Below are positions 15,863 to 25,779 of a DNA stretch of 35,771 bases, one piece after another (positions within the stretch are counted from its first letter, which is position 1; each line of letters begins with the position of its first letter). The notes beneath the pieces were generated by a model that worked only from the letters and a program-made list of their open reading frames with translations, had not been told where the DNA came from and made no database searches. Location of the stretch: positions 1-35,771 of the forward strand of contig JARIAR010000003.1 in assembly GCA_029257805.1 (NCBI GenBank). The letters run 5' to 3'. The position numbers and the translations under genes were made by a program. This DNA is from Blautia sp. (lineage in GTDB: Bacteria; Bacillota; Clostridia; Lachnospirales; Lachnospiraceae).

Positions 15863-17287
15863 ATGAGAAAAGCTGGAATTTTAATGCCGGTGTCTTCGCT
15901 TCCGTCAAGAACAGGGGTAGGAGAACTGGGAAACGAAACGTATGAATTTCTGGATTATTTAAAGGAGGCAGGAATAAAAATATGGCAGGTACTTCCTATG
16001 AATCCCATGGGATATGGAAACTCTCCGTATCAGCCATATTCTTCCTGTGCAGGAGATGAAATCTATATCAGCCTTGATCTTCTCTTTGAGGAGGGACTTT
16101 TAAAAGAACTGCCGCCGTCTTATTTGAACAATGAAGAGTATGTAGCGTACGAGCAGATGCGTATCTGGAAAGATGGTTATTTACGTGAAGCTTACGAAAA
16201 TTTCAAAGAGACAAAGGAATATAGAGAATTTATTTTGCAAGACTGGGTTCGCCCGTATGGTTTATTTCGTGCATTGAAAAAGGAAAATGGAAATCGGTGT
16301 TGGAATGAATGGGAAAAACAAGAGGTAAATTCAGAGACGGAAAAAGAAGCTGCGTATCATATGTTTTTACAGTATATTTTTCTTTGTCAGTGGAAAAAAG
16401 TAAAAGAAAAAGCAAACAGAAATGGAATCCAGATTATGGGGGATGTTCCTTTTTATGTTGGGATTGATTCTGTTGACGTATGGTCAGGTAAAGAAAATTT
16501 TTTGCTTGGGGCAGATGGAAAACCTGCTTTTATTGCAGGAGTACCTCCGGATTATTTTAGTGCAGTGGGGCAGAGATGGGGAAATCCTATTTATGACTGG
16601 GAATATATGAAAAAAACAGGGTATGACTTCTGGGTGAAACGAATTGGATATAATAGTAAGCTTTTTGACATTATCAGAATCGATCATTTCCGGGCATTTG
16701 ATACTTTTTGGAAAATCCCTTCCTCTTGTCCTACGGCTGTGGAGGGGGAATGGGTAGAAGCACCGGGTTATGAAGTTTTGGATACCTTAAAAAGAGAAGT
16801 TCCGGAAGCATGTCTTGTTGCAGAAGATTTAGGTGAATTGCGTCCGGAGGTTATAAAATTAAAAGATCATTACGGCTTAAAGGGGATGAAAATCCTGGAG
16901 TTTTCCATAGAGACCAAAGGAAAGTATGCAAGGGATTGTTATAAGGAAAAAGAAAATCTCATTATTTATACGGGAACACATGATAATGATACATTAATGG
17001 AATGGTATGAGAAAATGACATGTGCATCCAAAAGAAAGTTACGGAGATTTCTGAAAAAACAGGGAATGAAACAGGGTTCTGTACAGGACAGACTTTTGGC
17101 TTATACATGGAAAAGTATGGCGGAATATGCGATTGTTCCTATGTGGGATATTCTTGGCATGGGGAAAGAAGCCCATTTTAATACCCCTGGAACAGTGGGC
17201 AGTCCTAACTGGGAGTGGAGAATGCCGGACTTGTTAAAAATTAAAGAAGGACTGAATAAATATAAGAAACAGATAATAGGAATATAA
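15863..17287 (+). CDS. malQ: 4-alpha-glucanotransferase (amylomaltase)
   Basis: The protein is 474 residues of the GH77 family. It begins with AGILMPVSSLPSRTGVGELG and has KIWQVLPMNPMGYGNSPYQP and SSCAGDE. The catalytic region includes IRIDHFRAFDTFW (nucleophile Asp), LVAEDLG (acid/base Glu) and YTGTHDNDT. It moves glucan segments between maltodextrins, giving the phosphorylase longer chains to use. An AAAGAGGT ribosome-binding site lies in the 12-base gap after malP. A strong hairpin terminates the operon. Confidence 0.96.
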   Translation: MRKAGILMPVSSLPSRTGVGELGNETYEFLDYLKEAGIKIWQVLPMNPMGYGNSPYQPYSSCAGDEIYISLDLLFEEGLLKELPPSYLNNEEYVAYEQMRIWKDGYLREAYENFKETKEYREFILQDWVRPYGLFRALKKENGNRCWNEWEKQEVNSETEKEAAYHMFLQYIFLCQWKKVKEKANRNGIQIMGDVPFYVGIDSVDVWSGKENFLLGADGKPAFIAGVPPDYFSAVGQRWGNPIYDWEYMKKTGYDFWVKRIGYNSKLFDIIRIDHFRAFDTFWKIPSSCPTAVEGEWVEAPGYEVLDTLKREVPEACLVAEDLGELRPEVIKLKDHYGLKGMKILEFSIETKGKYARDCYKEKENLIIYTGTHDNDTLMEWYEKMTCASKRKLRRFLKKQGMKQGSVQDRLLAYTWKSMAEYAIVPMWDILGMGKEAHFNTPGTVGSPNWEWRMPDLLKIKEGLNKYKKQIIGI

Positions 17288-17289
17288 GA

Positions 17290-17330
17290 AAAAACGGCGG
17301 AAAAACCAATTGGTTTTTCTGCCGTTTTTT
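17290..17330. terminator. Terminator after malQ, shared with the convergent activase gene
   Basis: AAAACGGCGGAAAAACCA pairs with TGGTTTTTCTGCCGTTTT through an 18-bp stem with little loop and a T-tract; the A-rich 5' side makes it usable on the minus strand too. It lies between the stops at 17287 and 17334. Confidence 0.9.
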
Positions 17331-17333
17331 ATA

Positions 17334-20300
17334 TTAATTATTGGGAGTGTGAAGATTTTTTTGTGCTGTGGACAGCATTAATTTAATTCTGTTAAGCTGG
17401 TTGACTTCGCTTGCGCCAGGGTCATAATCAATGGCAATAATATTTGCTTCCGGATGAGTACGGCGAATTTCTTTAATTACACCTTTTCCTACAATATGAT
17501 TTGGAAGACATCCAAAAGGCTGAATACATACGATATTAGGTACACCACCATGAAGAAGCTCCATCATTTCTCCAGTCAGGAACCATCCTTCTCCCGTCTG
17601 ATTTCCTTGAGAAACAATAGGAGAAGCCATTTTTGCCAATTCCTGTATATCTACAGATGGAGTAAAGTGACGGCTTTGGGAAAGGGCTTCATTGGCAGAG
17701 CTCCGCATCCATTCAATTGCTTTAATTCCCCAGTTTGCAACGGTTGCTTTTGATTTTTTAAATCCAAGATTTTCTACTTTGAAATTCTGATTATAGAAAC
17801 AATAACATAAAAAGTCGATTAAATCAGGGACAACGGCTTCGGCACCTTCTTCTTCCAGAAGTTCTGCAAGATGATTATTGGCAGCAGGGAGGAATTTTAC
17901 AAGGATCTCTCCCACAATGCCTACACGTGGCTTTTTCTCGTCGCTGATAGGAATCGTATCAAAATCGTGCACCATTTCCTGACATATTTTTTTAAACTGA
18001 CTGTGACTGGTATTATTTCCTGTAAGGAATGCAATACATCTCTGTTCCCAGATTTTATATCGTCTGTTTACAATTCCTTTTTCCAGTTCATAAGGGCGCA
18101 TTCTGTAAACACATTTCATAAGGATATCTCCAAATGTGCCGCCATAACAAATGCGTTTAATAAGTGGAAGGGTCAGTTTAAAGCCAGGATTTTTTTCCAT
18201 ACCACTTAAGTTAATGGAGATAACCGGTACTTGTTCCATTCCTGCTTTTTTTAGAGCACGGCGAATAAAGGCTATGTAGTTAGAGGCACGGCACCCTCCG
18301 CCTGTTTGGGACATAATAACAGCAGTTTTGTTTAAATCATATTTTCCGGATAAAAGAGCATCCATGATCTGTCCAACAACAATAAGGGAAGGGTAGCAGG
18401 CATCGTTATTTACATATTTCAGTCCTGTATTTACCGCTTCTTTATTATCGTTTGGAAGGACTTCGAAATGATATCCACATGTATTAAAAGCTGCCTGTAT
18501 AAAGCTAAAATGAAACGGAGACATTTGCGGGCAAAGGATTGTGAAATCTTTACGCATCTCTTTTGTAAATGCCACTTTTTCAATCGCAGAGGATTGGATA
18601 CAACGGGCTTTTTTTCGAGCTTCTTTTGCACGGAGAGCGGCAATAAGAGAGCGGACGCGAATCCTTGCCGCACCAAGGTTATTTACTTCATCAATCTTCA
18701 GGCAGGTGTATATTTTTTCGCTGCCTGAGAGAATTTCGGATACTTCATCTGTTGTAACGGCATCCAGACCACATCCAAAGGAGTTTAACTGAATTAAATC
18801 CAGGTTGTCTTTTGTTTTTACAAAATTTGCTGCTGCGTAAAGACGGGAGTGATACATCCACTGGTCATTTACGCGAAGCGGCCGCTCAATCTGGGCGAGA
18901 TGTGATATGGAATCTTCAGTAAATACAGCAATTCCATAGCTGGTGATAAGATCCGGGATACCATGATGAATCTCAGGATCTATGTGATAGGGACGTCCGG
19001 CCAGAACAATACCCCGACGTCCTGTTTCATCAAGATAGCGGAGAGTTTCTTCGCCCTTTTTCTGTATGTCCTGTCGCACTGCAAAAAGTTCTTCCCATGC
19101 TTTGTGGGCTGCAAGGGTCACTTCCTCAGCAGGGATGTCTTTAAATACCTCAACAAGACGGTCTGTCAAGATTTTTTCAGAGGTAAAGGCCATAAAAGGA
19201 TTTCGAAAATCTATGGAAGGATCGTTTAATTCATCTACATTATTTTTAATATTTTCTGCATAGGAAGTAACGATTGGACAGTTATAATGGTTAACTGCAT
19301 CCGGGAATTCCGTTCTTTCATAAGGAATACATGGGTAAAAAATAAATTTTACACCCTTTTTTAAGAGCCATGTAATATGACCGTGTGCTAGTTTTGCAGG
19401 ATAGCATTCCGATTCACTTGGAATGGATTCAATCCCCAATTCGTAAATTTTTCTTGTAGAAGTCGGGGAAAGGACAACCTCGTATTTTAGTTCTGTAAAG
19501 AATGTAAACCAAAACGGGTAATTTTCAAACATATTTAAAACGCGGGGAATACCTACTTTACCACGGATTGCTTTATCTGCTGTAAGGGGTTCGTAGGAAA
19601 AAAGCCGTTTATATTTATATTCATAAAGATTTGGAATATGATCTTTATTTTTTTCTTTTCCGATTCCACGTTCACAACGATTTCCGCTTACAAACTGACG
19701 ACCTCCTGTAAACTTATTGATGGTAAGACGACAGTTGTTTGTACAGCCTTTACAGTTTGCAATGGAGGTACTGTATTTTAATTCATTGATCTTCTCAATG
19801 GACAGCATGGTAGTCTGCACATTTGATTCATGGCGTTCACGTGCAATTAAAGCGGCGCCGAAAGCACCCATGATACCTGCAATATCCGGTCGTATTGCTT
19901 CACAGTCTGCAATTTTTTCAAAACTTCGCAGAACAGCATCGTTATAAAACGTTCCGCCCTGAACTACGATATGTTTTCCAAGTTCTGAGGCATCGGATAC
20001 TTTGATTACTTTATATAAAGCGTTTTTTATTACAGAGTAAGCAAGACCGGCAGAAATATCAGAAACCGTAGCGCCTTCCTTTTGTGCCTGCTTTACTTTT
20101 GAGTTCATAAATACAGTGCAGCGTGTTCCAAGATCAATAGGATTTTTAGCAAAGAGAGCTGCTTTTGCAAAATCTTGGACACTATAATTCAGAGATTTTG
20201 CGAATGTTTCAATGAAAGATCCACATCCGGAAGAGCAGGCTTCGTTTAATTGTACGCTGTCCACTGTCTGGTCTTTGATTTTAATACATTTCATGTCCTG

Positions 20301-21566
20301 GCCGCCAATATCCAGAATGCAGTCTACTTCTGGCGCAAAAAAGGCAGCTGCATAGTAATGGGAGACGGTTTCCACTTCACCTTCATCAAGGAGAAGAGCT
20401 GCCTTTATAAGGGCTTCCCCGTATCCGGTAGAACAGGAATAAGCAATTTTAGCGTCTTCTGGAAGAAGACTGTAAATTTCCTGAATAGAACGAATCGTTG
20501 TTTTTAGAGGATTTCCATTATTATTGCTGTAAAAAGAATATAAAAGAGATCCGTCTTCTCCTACAAGTGCTGTTTTTGTAGTTGTAGAACCTGCGTCAAT
20601 TCCCAGGTAACAATTTCCTTTATAAGAAGATAAATCTCCTTTTGTGACTTTGTACTGGCTTTGACGCTTATGGAAGTTATCATAGTCTTCCTGAGTTGCG
20701 AAAAGAGGTTCCATACGTTCTACTTCAAAATCCAGATGGATGGTGTTATGGAGTCGGTTTTTTAAATCGGTAAGAGAGATTTCTATGTCTTCTTTTGCGT
20801 TTAAAGCAGAACCGATAGCTGCAAAAAGATGAGAGTTTTCAGGAACGATCGTGTGTTCTTCATCCAGTTTTAAGGTACGGATAAATGCGGCTTTTAGTTC
20901 TGAAAGAAAATGAAGGGGACCGCCAAGAAATGCAACATGTCCGCGAATTGGTTTTCCGCAGGCCAGACCAGAGATTGTCTGGTTTACAACTGCCTGGAAA
21001 ATAGAAGCAGAGAGATCTTCTTTTGTGGCGCCATCATTAATTAAAGGTTGAATATCAGTTTTGGCAAAAACACCACAGCGTGCTGCGATTGGATAAAGTG
21101 CTTTATAATGTTTTGCATATTCGTTTAAACCGGTTGCATCGCTTTGCAGAAGGGATGCCATCTGGTCGATAAAAGAGCCGGTTCCCCCGGCACAGATTCC
21201 ATTCATTCGCTGTTCAATATTACCGTTCTCGAAATAGATGATCTTGGCATCTTCTCCGCCCAGTTCTATGGCAACATCTGTTTGAGGAGCCAGAGTCTGA
21301 AGAGAAGTGGAAACAGCGATCACTTCCTGCACAAAGGGGATTTCCAGATGATTTGCAAGGGTCAGTCCGCCGGATCCGGTAATAACCGGACAAAGAGAAA
21401 GCTCCCCAAGCTTGTCGTAAGCTTTTTGGAGCAGGTTCGCCAAAGTTTCCTGGATATTTGCAAAATGCCGTTCATAATCAGCAAAAAGTAAAGAATTATT
21501 TTCATCAAGGATTGCAATTTTGACAGTGGTAGAACCAATGTCGATGCCTAAGGTATGCTTCTTCAT
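17334..21566 (-). CDS. Giant acyl-CoA dehydratase activase-like protein (two BadF/HgdC ATPase domains, DUF2229)
   Basis: The start is ATG 21566, 12 bases after AGGAGG, giving 1410 residues. Residues 1-290 are a first ASKHA ATPase ([33 protein letters not shown]). Residues about 320-600 are a second one ([41 protein letters not shown]), each with a Cys like the iron-sulfur ligand of 2-hydroxyglutaryl-CoA dehydratase activase. [12 protein letters not shown] motif near 620 may bind a further cluster. A DUF2229 region follows ([19 protein letters not shown]), then a long C-terminal part with several Cys resembling the dehydratase subunits. Activases inject an electron into a dehydratase using ATP. 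Here activator and dehydratase-like parts are fused in one chain; the substrate is unknown. It is a monocistronic unit. Confidence 0.9.
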   Translation of the reverse strand: MKKHTLGIDIGSTTVKIAILDENNSLLFADYERHFANIQETLANLLQKAYDKLGELSLCPVITGSGGLTLANHLEIPFVQEVIAVSTSLQTLAPQTDVAIELGGEDAKIIYFENGNIEQRMNGICAGGTGSFIDQMASLLQSDATGLNEYAKHYKALYPIAARCGVFAKTDIQPLINDGATKEDLSASIFQAVVNQTISGLACGKPIRGHVAFLGGPLHFLSELKAAFIRTLKLDEEHTIVPENSHLFAAIGSALNAKEDIEISLTDLKNRLHNTIHLDFEVERMEPLFATQEDYDNFHKRQSQYKVTKGDLSSYKGNCYLGIDAGSTTTKTALVGEDGSLLYSFYSNNNGNPLKTTIRSIQEIYSLLPEDAKIAYSCSTGYGEALIKAALLLDEGEVETVSHYYAAAFFAPEVDCILDIGGQDMKCIKIKDQTVDSVQLNEACSSGCGSFIETFAKSLNYSVQDFAKAALFAKNPIDLGTRCTVFMNSKVKQAQKEGATVSDISAGLAYSVIKNALYKVIKVSDASELGKHIVVQGGTFYNDAVLRSFEKIADCEAIRPDIAGIMGAFGAALIARERHESNVQTTMLSIEKINELKYSTSIANCKGCTNNCRLTINKFTGGRQFVSGNRCERGIGKEKNKDHIPNLYEYKYKRLFSYEPLTADKAIRGKVGIPRVLNMFENYPFWFTFFTELKYEVVLSPTSTRKIYELGIESIPSESECYPAKLAHGHITWLLKKGVKFIFYPCIPYERTEFPDAVNHYNCPIVTSYAENIKNNVDELNDPSIDFRNPFMAFTSEKILTDRLVEVFKDIPAEEVTLAAHKAWEELFAVRQDIQKKGEETLRYLDETGRRGIVLAGRPYHIDPEIHHGIPDLITSYGIAVFTEDSISHLAQIERPLRVNDQWMYHSRLYAAANFVKTKDNLDLIQLNSFGCGLDAVTTDEVSEILSGSEKIYTCLKIDEVNNLGAARIRVRSLIAALRAKEARKKARCIQSSAIEKVAFTKEMRKDFTILCPQMSPFHFSFIQAAFNTCGYHFEVLPNDNKEAVNTGLKYVNNDACYPSLIVVGQIMDALLSGKYDLNKTAVIMSQTGGGCRASNYIAFIRRALKKAGMEQVPVISINLSGMEKNPGFKLTLPLIKRICYGGTFGDILMKCVYRMRPYELEKGIVNRRYKIWEQRCIAFLTGNNTSHSQFKKICQEMVHDFDTIPISDEKKPRVGIVGEILVKFLPAANNHLAELLEEEGAEAVVPDLIDFLCYCFYNQNFKVENLGFKKSKATVANWGIKAIEWMRSSANEALSQSRHFTPSVDIQELAKMASPIVSQGNQTGEGWFLTGEMMELLHGGVPNIVCIQPFGCLPNHIVGKGVIKEIRRTHPEANIIAIDYDPGASEVNQLNRIKLMLSTAQKNLHTPNN

Positions 21567-21657
21567 AAATGTAGATTGCCTCCTTATATTGTATATTTCA
21601 TCATTTATCACATTGTGTTTCTTTCTTATTTAAATCACTTCGCAAAAGATACATGCT

Positions 21658-21686
21658 ATTATACGATAATGAGGAAAAAATGGCAA
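21658..21686 (-). promoter_or_regulatory. Promoter of the activase-like gene
   Basis: On the minus strand, TTGCCA (21686-21681) and a perfect TATAAT (21663-21658) are spaced by 17 bases, about 90 bases before the start codon. Confidence 0.75.
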
Positions 21687-21767
21687 TGTGAAAGTTTAAC
21701 AAGGATTTATCAGGAAATGTAGACAAATCTGTATATACAAGAGATTAAAAAAAATATCAGGCTATTC

Positions 21768-21796
21768 TTGACATTCAGGAGAAACTTGGGTAGTTT
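21768..21796 (+). promoter_or_regulatory. Candidate tgt promoter
   Basis: A perfect TTGACA (21768-21773) is followed after 17 bases by TAGTTT (21791-21796), a weak -10 box, with TTTATATATGG next to it. It lies 42 bases before the tgt start. Confidence 0.5.
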
Positions 21797-21838
21797 ATAT
21801 ATGGAAAATGAAATTTAAAAAGAAAAAGAGGAATACAA

Positions 21839-22990
21839 ATGGCAGAATATAAAATATTAAAAACGGAAGGAAGAGCAAAACGCGCAGAGTTCCATACCGT
21901 TCATGGCACCATACAGACTCCAGTTTTTATGAATGTAGGAACAATAGGAGCAATCAAAGGTGCGGTTTCTACTATGGATCTTCATGAAATTGGGACACAG
22001 GTAGAGCTTTCCAATACGTATCATCTTCATGTGCGTCCGGGAGACAAGCTGATAAAACAGCTTGGCGGACTTCATAAATTTATGGTATGGGATAAACCTA
22101 TTTTAACGGATTCTGGCGGATTTCAGGTATTTTCCCTGTCTGGACTTAGAAAAATCAAGGAAGAGGGAGTATATTTTCGTTCTCATATTGATGGACATAA
22201 AATTTTTATGGGACCTGAAGAAAGTATGCAAATCCAGTCTAATCTTGCATCTACGATTGCAATGGCATTTGATGAATGCCCAAGTTCAGTAGCAGACAGA
22301 GAGTATGTTCAGAAGTCTGTAGATCGTACAACAAGATGGCTTGCCAGATGTAAAGCCGAGATGGAGCGCTTGAATAGTTTGCCGGATACAATTAATAAAG
22401 AGCAGCTTTTATTTGGGATTAATCAGGGGGCTGTTTATGAAGATATCCGTATTGCTCATGCAGATGTTATTTCGGAAATGAATTTGGATGGATATGCGGT
22501 TGGTGGTTTGGCCGTAGGAGAATCTCATGCAGAAATGTATCGTATTCTGGATGAGGTAGTGCCGCATCTTCCGCAGAATAAGCCAACCTACTTAATGGGG
22601 GTAGGAACCCCCTCCAACATTTTGGAAGCAGTAGAGCGTGGAGTAGACTTTTTTGATTGCGTGTATCCAAGTCGAAACGGACGCCATGGTCATGTTTATA
22701 CAAATCATGGAAAAATGAATCTGTTTAATGCAAAATACGAGATGGACACAAGACCAATCGAAGAGGGATGCCAATGTCCGGCCTGCCGTCATTACAGCAG
22801 AGCTTACATCCGTCATCTTTTAAAGGCAAAAGAAATGTTGGGAATGCGACTTTGTGTACTTCATAATCTGTATTTTTATAATCATATGATGGAAGAAATC
22901 AGAGAAGCACTTGACAATGGGAATTTTGCAGAATATAAAAAAATGCGTTTGGCAGGTTTTGAAGAGGGGAAAATCAACAGCAATCGATGA
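21839..22990 (+). CDS. tgt: tRNA-guanine transglycosylase
   Basis: The protein is 383 residues, a normal bacterial size. Family motifs in order: TPVFMNVGTIGAIKG, LTDSGGFQVFSLSGLRKI, GGLAVGES, LMGVGTPSNILEAVERGVDF and DCVYPSRNGRHGHV with the likely nucleophilic Asp. The zinc site CQCPAC ... H lies near residues 310-345. It exchanges guanine-34 for preQ1 in tRNAs with GUN anticodons, an early step to queuosine. AGAGGA precedes the ATG. The yajC gene follows, as in many genomes, but has its own promoter. Confidence 0.97.
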   Translation: MAEYKILKTEGRAKRAEFHTVHGTIQTPVFMNVGTIGAIKGAVSTMDLHEIGTQVELSNTYHLHVRPGDKLIKQLGGLHKFMVWDKPILTDSGGFQVFSLSGLRKIKEEGVYFRSHIDGHKIFMGPEESMQIQSNLASTIAMAFDECPSSVADREYVQKSVDRTTRWLARCKAEMERLNSLPDTINKEQLLFGINQGAVYEDIRIAHADVISEMNLDGYAVGGLAVGESHAEMYRILDEVVPHLPQNKPTYLMGVGTPSNILEAVERGVDFFDCVYPSRNGRHGHVYTNHGKMNLFNAKYEMDTRPIEEGCQCPACRHYSRAYIRHLLKAKEMLGMRLCVLHNLYFYNHMMEEIREALDNGNFAEYKKMRLAGFEEGKINSNR

Positions 22991-23034
22991 AAAAAATCTG
23001 CATGAAATGGTTTTGTAAAAAATACGAAAAGCAC

Positions 23035-23063
23035 TTGAAGAAACATGAAATTTTGTGTATGAT
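23035..23063 (+). promoter_or_regulatory. yajC promoter
   Basis: TTGAAG (23035-23040) and TATGAT (23058-23063) are spaced by exactly 17 bases, starting 45 bases after the tgt stop. Confidence 0.7.
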
Positions 23064-23126
23064 ATGTTCTAGTGCTTTGCAAGATAAAAGCACGGAATTA
23101 TTAAGTGCAAAGTAGGAGGAATTGAA

Positions 23127-23426
23127 ATGGACGCACAGAGCGGAATGGGGCTTGGAGTAACGATCATCTGGATGGTGATTCTTTTCGGAATCATGTACTT
23201 TTTAATGATCCGTCCTCAGAAAAAAGAGCAGAAACGACTTGCAGCAATGTTAAATGCAATGGAAGTAGGAGACAGCGTTGTAACAACAAGTGGCTTTTAT
23301 GGTGTTGTAATTGATATGACAGAAGAAGATGTAATCGTAGAATTCGGTAATAATAAAAACTGTCGTATTCCAATGAGAAAACAGGCAATCGCAGAAGTAG
23401 AAAAAGCGGAAGAAGCTTCCGCATAA
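23127..23426 (+). CDS. yajC: Preprotein translocase accessory subunit YajC
   Basis: The protein is 99 residues. One membrane helix spans about 8-27 and ends in the hallmark YFLMIRPQKKEQKR. It is followed by the small cytoplasmic domain LNAMEVGDSVVTTSGFYGVV and an acidic C-terminus. YajC associates with SecDF-YidC at the Sec translocon. AGGAGGAATTGAA precedes the ATG. A hairpin terminator lies just after the stop, so it is transcribed alone or with tgt. Confidence 0.96.
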   Translation: MDAQSGMGLGVTIIWMVILFGIMYFLMIRPQKKEQKRLAAMLNAMEVGDSVVTTSGFYGVVIDMTEEDVIVEFGNNKNCRIPMRKQAIAEVEKAEEASA

Positions 23427-23438
23427 AGTGAAAAAATA

Positions 23439-23470
23439 TGTCGGCAGAAGAAATTCTGCCGGCATTTTTT
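23439..23470 (+). terminator. Terminator after yajC
   Basis: TGTCGGCAGAA and TTCTGCCGGCA form an 11-bp stem with one G-U pair around a GAAA tetraloop, followed by TTTTTT. Confidence 0.9.
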
Positions 23471-23485
23471 ATGGCATATAATATA

Positions 23486-23520
23486 AAAACCCGAAAATCT
23501 TTTACAAGACTTTCGGGTTT
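23486..23520 (-). terminator. Terminator of the tRNA-Ser/tRNA-Trp unit
   Basis: On the minus strand, AAACCCGAAAGTCTT pairs with AAGATTTTCGGGTTT, then TTATAT. It begins three bases after the tRNA-Trp 3' end. Confidence 0.75.
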
Positions 23521-23523
23521 AAG

Positions 23524-23594
23524 CAGGGGATGAGAGAATCGAACTCCCACCAAAGGTTTTGGAGACCCCTATCATACCATTTGACCAATCCCCT
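23524..23594 (-). tRNA. tRNA-Trp (CCA)
   Basis: AGGGGAT and ATCCCCT form the acceptor stem, with G as discriminator. The anticodon arm is GGGGT-CTCCAAA-ACCTT, giving anticodon CCA. The T-arm is GGGAG-TTCGATT-CTCTC. The 3' CCA is not encoded. Two G-U pairs weaken the top of the anticodon stem. Confidence 0.95.
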
Positions 23595-23661
23595 ATATAT
23601 TGCTATTGGAATTATACAGGTATAGAAAATAATTGTCAATAGCGGATGATACCTTAAAAAA

Positions 23662-23749
23662 CGGAGATAGAGAGATTTGAACTCTCGCACCGGTTGCCCG
23701 GCCTACCGCATTTCGAGTGCGGACCCTTCAGCCACTTGGGTATATCTCC
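23662..23749 (-). tRNA. tRNA-Ser (CGA)
   Basis: GGAGATA and TATCTCC form the acceptor stem. The anticodon arm is CCGCA-CTCGAAA-TGCGG, giving anticodon CGA. A long variable arm (GGCCGGGCAACCGG region) is typical for serine tRNA. No CCA is encoded. It lies upstream of tRNA-Trp on the same strand. Confidence 0.95.
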
Positions 23750-23842
23750 ATAAAAACAGTTCAAAAACAGAACTGATATTTATTATATAAGGATTGGACA
23801 AAAAGGTCAATTCTTTTTGCAAAATTCTTTAGAGGAACTTTA

Positions 23843-23871
23843 TTGACGAAAAAAGGATCCTATAATATTAT
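23843..23871 (+). promoter_or_regulatory. Promoter of the serine acetyltransferase gene
   Basis: TTGACG (23843-23848) and TATTAT (23866-23871) are spaced by 17 bases, with a TATAAT just upstream of the latter. No T-box or other cysteine-responsive leader is visible in the short 5' region. Confidence 0.65.
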
Positions 23872-23901
23872 AGAATGATAAAATGATTACAGGAGGTTAT
23901 T

Positions 23902-24822
23902 ATGAGTGAAAAGAAGATAGCAATCCTGGAAGCAGTAAAAAGTTTAACAAAGAATTATTGTGATGAAGAACTTTTGCTTCCTCAGGAAAAAGGAAACCTT
24001 CCCAGTCGTTCGGTGATCATTGACCTTGTGAGGGAATTAAGATCTGTGCTTTTTCCGGGATATTTTGGAACGGATACAAGTGCTTCTATGTTTCCGGAAC
24101 ATTATGTTGGATTTCGATTGAATGATTTGTATGATCGTTTAAGGGAACAAATAGAAATTGCTTTGCTTTATCAGGGAGACCCGGGAGAAAAGGCAGAAGA
24201 AAAAGCGACAGAAATTACAGGACGTTTTATCAAAAGGCTGCCTGAAATACAGAAGATGCTTTTAAAAGATGTACAGGCGGGATTTGATGGCGATCCTGCA
24301 GCAAAAAGTAAGGAAGAAATTATCTTTTCCTATCCGGGATTCTATGCAATTTATATTTATAGAATGGCTCATGAATTGTATCTGGAAAAAGTACCGTTTA
24401 TTCCAAGAATCATGTCAGAGTTTGCTCATGGAAAGACGGGGATTGATATTAATCCGGGGGCATGCATCGGAGAATATTTCTTTATTGATCATGGAACAGG
24501 GGTAGTAATTGGAGAAACAACAAAAATTGGAAGTAATGTAAAACTTTATCAGGGAGTAACTCTGGGAGCTCTTTCTACAAGGAAGGGGCAGCAGCTTGCG
24601 AATGTAAAACGCCATCCTACAATTGAAGATAATGTAACAATCTATTCAAATTCGACAGTTTTGGGTGGAGAGACTGTAATTGGTGAAAACACAATTATAG
24701 GCGGCAATACATTTATTACAGAATCCATTCCTGCAAATACAAAGGTAAGTGCAAAGAGTCCGGAGCTTGTTATTAAGAAACCACGGGCCCAGGTTTCTGT
24801 AACAAATGTATGGGATTATTAA
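23902..24822 (+). CDS. epsC: Serine O-acetyltransferase (long N-terminal form)
   Basis: The protein is 306 residues, longer than typical CysE at about 270. The N-terminal helical region includes LPSRSVIIDLVRELRSVLFP. The left-handed beta-helix follows, with hexapeptide repeats (GIDINPGACIGEYFFIDHGT, VVIGETTKIGSNVKLYQG, TIEDNVTIYSNSTVLGGETV). The catalytic D-H pair lies in FIDHGTG. It acetylates serine with acetyl-CoA, the first step of cysteine synthesis. AGGAGG precedes the ATG. No cysK is adjacent. The epsC label refers to the SATase family name used for this longer form. Confidence 0.92.
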   Translation: MSEKKIAILEAVKSLTKNYCDEELLLPQEKGNLPSRSVIIDLVRELRSVLFPGYFGTDTSASMFPEHYVGFRLNDLYDRLREQIEIALLYQGDPGEKAEEKATEITGRFIKRLPEIQKMLLKDVQAGFDGDPAAKSKEEIIFSYPGFYAIYIYRMAHELYLEKVPFIPRIMSEFAHGKTGIDINPGACIGEYFFIDHGTGVVIGETTKIGSNVKLYQGVTLGALSTRKGQQLANVKRHPTIEDNVTIYSNSTVLGGETVIGENTIIGGNTFITESIPANTKVSAKSPELVIKKPRAQVSVTNVWDY

Positions 24823-24963
24823 ACTGAGAAACGGAGAGTTTTTTTATCAGGGATTTTTCGTATGGTATAGCATATAAAAAACATGTACATGGGGACTTAT
24901 GCATACGGAAAATACCCTGAAAAAATAAAAAATAAAAAAAATAAAAAAAGTTTTAAAAACCTA

Positions 24964-24992
24964 TTGACAAAACAGAAAACATATTATATACT
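24964..24992 (+). promoter_or_regulatory. Promoter of the tRNA-Gly pair
   Basis: A perfect TTGACA (24964-24969) and TATACT (24987-24992) are spaced by 17 bases, about 60 bases before the first tRNA. The 229-base space after epsC otherwise shows only AT-rich sequence and a weak short hairpin near 24825-24845. Confidence 0.85.
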
Positions 24993-25051
24993 TATCATCG
25001 TTGCAGCGGTAAACAAAACGAAGCAAGAAAAAAACAAAAACAAAGCGATGT

Positions 25052-25122
25052 GCGGGTGTAGTTCAATGGTAGAACACCAGCCTTCCAAGCTGGATACGTG
25101 GGTTCGATTCCCATCACCCGCT
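25052..25122 (+). tRNA. tRNA-Gly (TCC)
   Basis: GCGGGTG and CACCCGC form the acceptor stem, with T as discriminator. The anticodon arm is CCAGC-CTTCCAA-GCTGG, giving anticodon UCC. The T-arm has GTGGG-TTCGATT-CCCAT. The length is 71 nt and no CCA is encoded. Confidence 0.96.
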
Positions 25123-25126
25123 TTGT

Positions 25127-25199
25127 GCGATAGTGGCGTAGTTGGTAACGCGCGACCTTGCCAAGGTCGAGACCGCGGGTTCGAGCCCCGTCTATCGCT
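25127..25199 (+). tRNA. tRNA-Gly (GCC)
   Basis: GCGATAG and CTATCGC form the acceptor stem, with T as discriminator. The anticodon arm is CGACC-TTGCCAA-GGTCG, giving anticodon GCC. The T-arm is CGGG-TTCGAGC-CCCG. It is 4 bases after the UCC glycine tRNA and in the same transcript. Confidence 0.96.
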
Positions 25200-25201
25200 C
25201 T

Positions 25202-25233
25202 AAGGATTCTGAGTAATCAGAATCCTTTTTTTT
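25202..25233 (+). terminator. Terminator of the tRNA-Gly unit
   Basis: AAGGATTCTGA and TCAGAATCCTT form a perfect 11-bp stem around GTAA, followed by eight T residues. Confidence 0.95.
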
Positions 25234-25254
25234 GTTATAAAAATTAAATCCTTT

Positions 25255-25284
25255 TTGGATATTCAGTTGTATATTAAGTATAAG
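25255..25284 (+). promoter_or_regulatory. Candidate promoter of the sigma-factor operon
   Basis: TTGGAT (25255-25260) and TATAAG (25279-25284) are spaced by 18 bases, just ahead of the GAAAGAGGTG ribosome-binding site. No autoregulatory ECF-type -35 AAC motif was recognised. Confidence 0.35.
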
Positions 25285-25301
25285 ACATTTTCCTGAAAGA
25301 G

Positions 25302-25778
25302 GTGGTGATAGACATCGAAGATTTTATATTGATTAAAAAGATTCAGTCGGGAGATACAGCTGCTGCTGCAGATGTTACACAAAATGTTTTTTTAAAATTG
25401 CTGGAACACATTCAAACAGTTCGATCAGTAGGGAAAATTCAGAATTATCTCCTTACAATTGCAGTTAATACTTGTAACAACTATTTCAAAAAAGCAACAC
25501 CCATATATATAGATTTAGAAGAATTTGAGATGATAGATAAAAGTGGTGGTCCTTGTGAGAAAGCAGTACAAGCGGAAATAAAAGAGGAAATTAGACAAGC
25601 AATTAGCTCTTTACCGGATTATCAAAAAGATGTTATTATTTTGCGCTTTTATCATGACTTGAAGATACGGGAAATCGCACAGATTACAGGTGTCAGCATA
25701 TCCACGGTAAAGTCGCGTCTTCAACAAGGTTTAAAAAAACTACAAGGATACTTAGCTGAGTTTGGAGGAGGTGCTTAG
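25302..25778 (+). pseudogene. ECF-like sigma factor with an internal deletion in region 2
   Basis: The frame encodes 158 residues from a GTG start (25302 or 25305); the family start is uncertain. Region 4 is complete and well conserved (AISSLPDYQKDVIILRFYHDL, then IREIAQITGVSISTVKSRLQ). Region 2 begins LIKKIQSGDTAAA and then jumps to ADVTQNVFLKLLEHIQ, so the usual roughly 35 residues between them (the first helices, with the FEELYRRYY-type segment) are missing while the frame is kept. That removes much of the core-binding and -10 recognition surface. It is likely inactive or altered. The neighbour downstream starts within 2 bases, as in sigma/anti-sigma pairs. Confidence 0.75.
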
Positions 25779-25779
25779 T

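Noticed and set aside
23872..23901. Cysteine T-box or riboswitch before the serine acetyltransferase gene
   Set aside because: The space from promoter to start is about 30 bases, too short for such a leader, and no conserved elements are seen.
24883..25203. 106-residue frame over the glycine tRNAs
   Set aside because: Second half is translation of two tRNA genes, first half is Lys/Asn low-complexity intergenic sequence.
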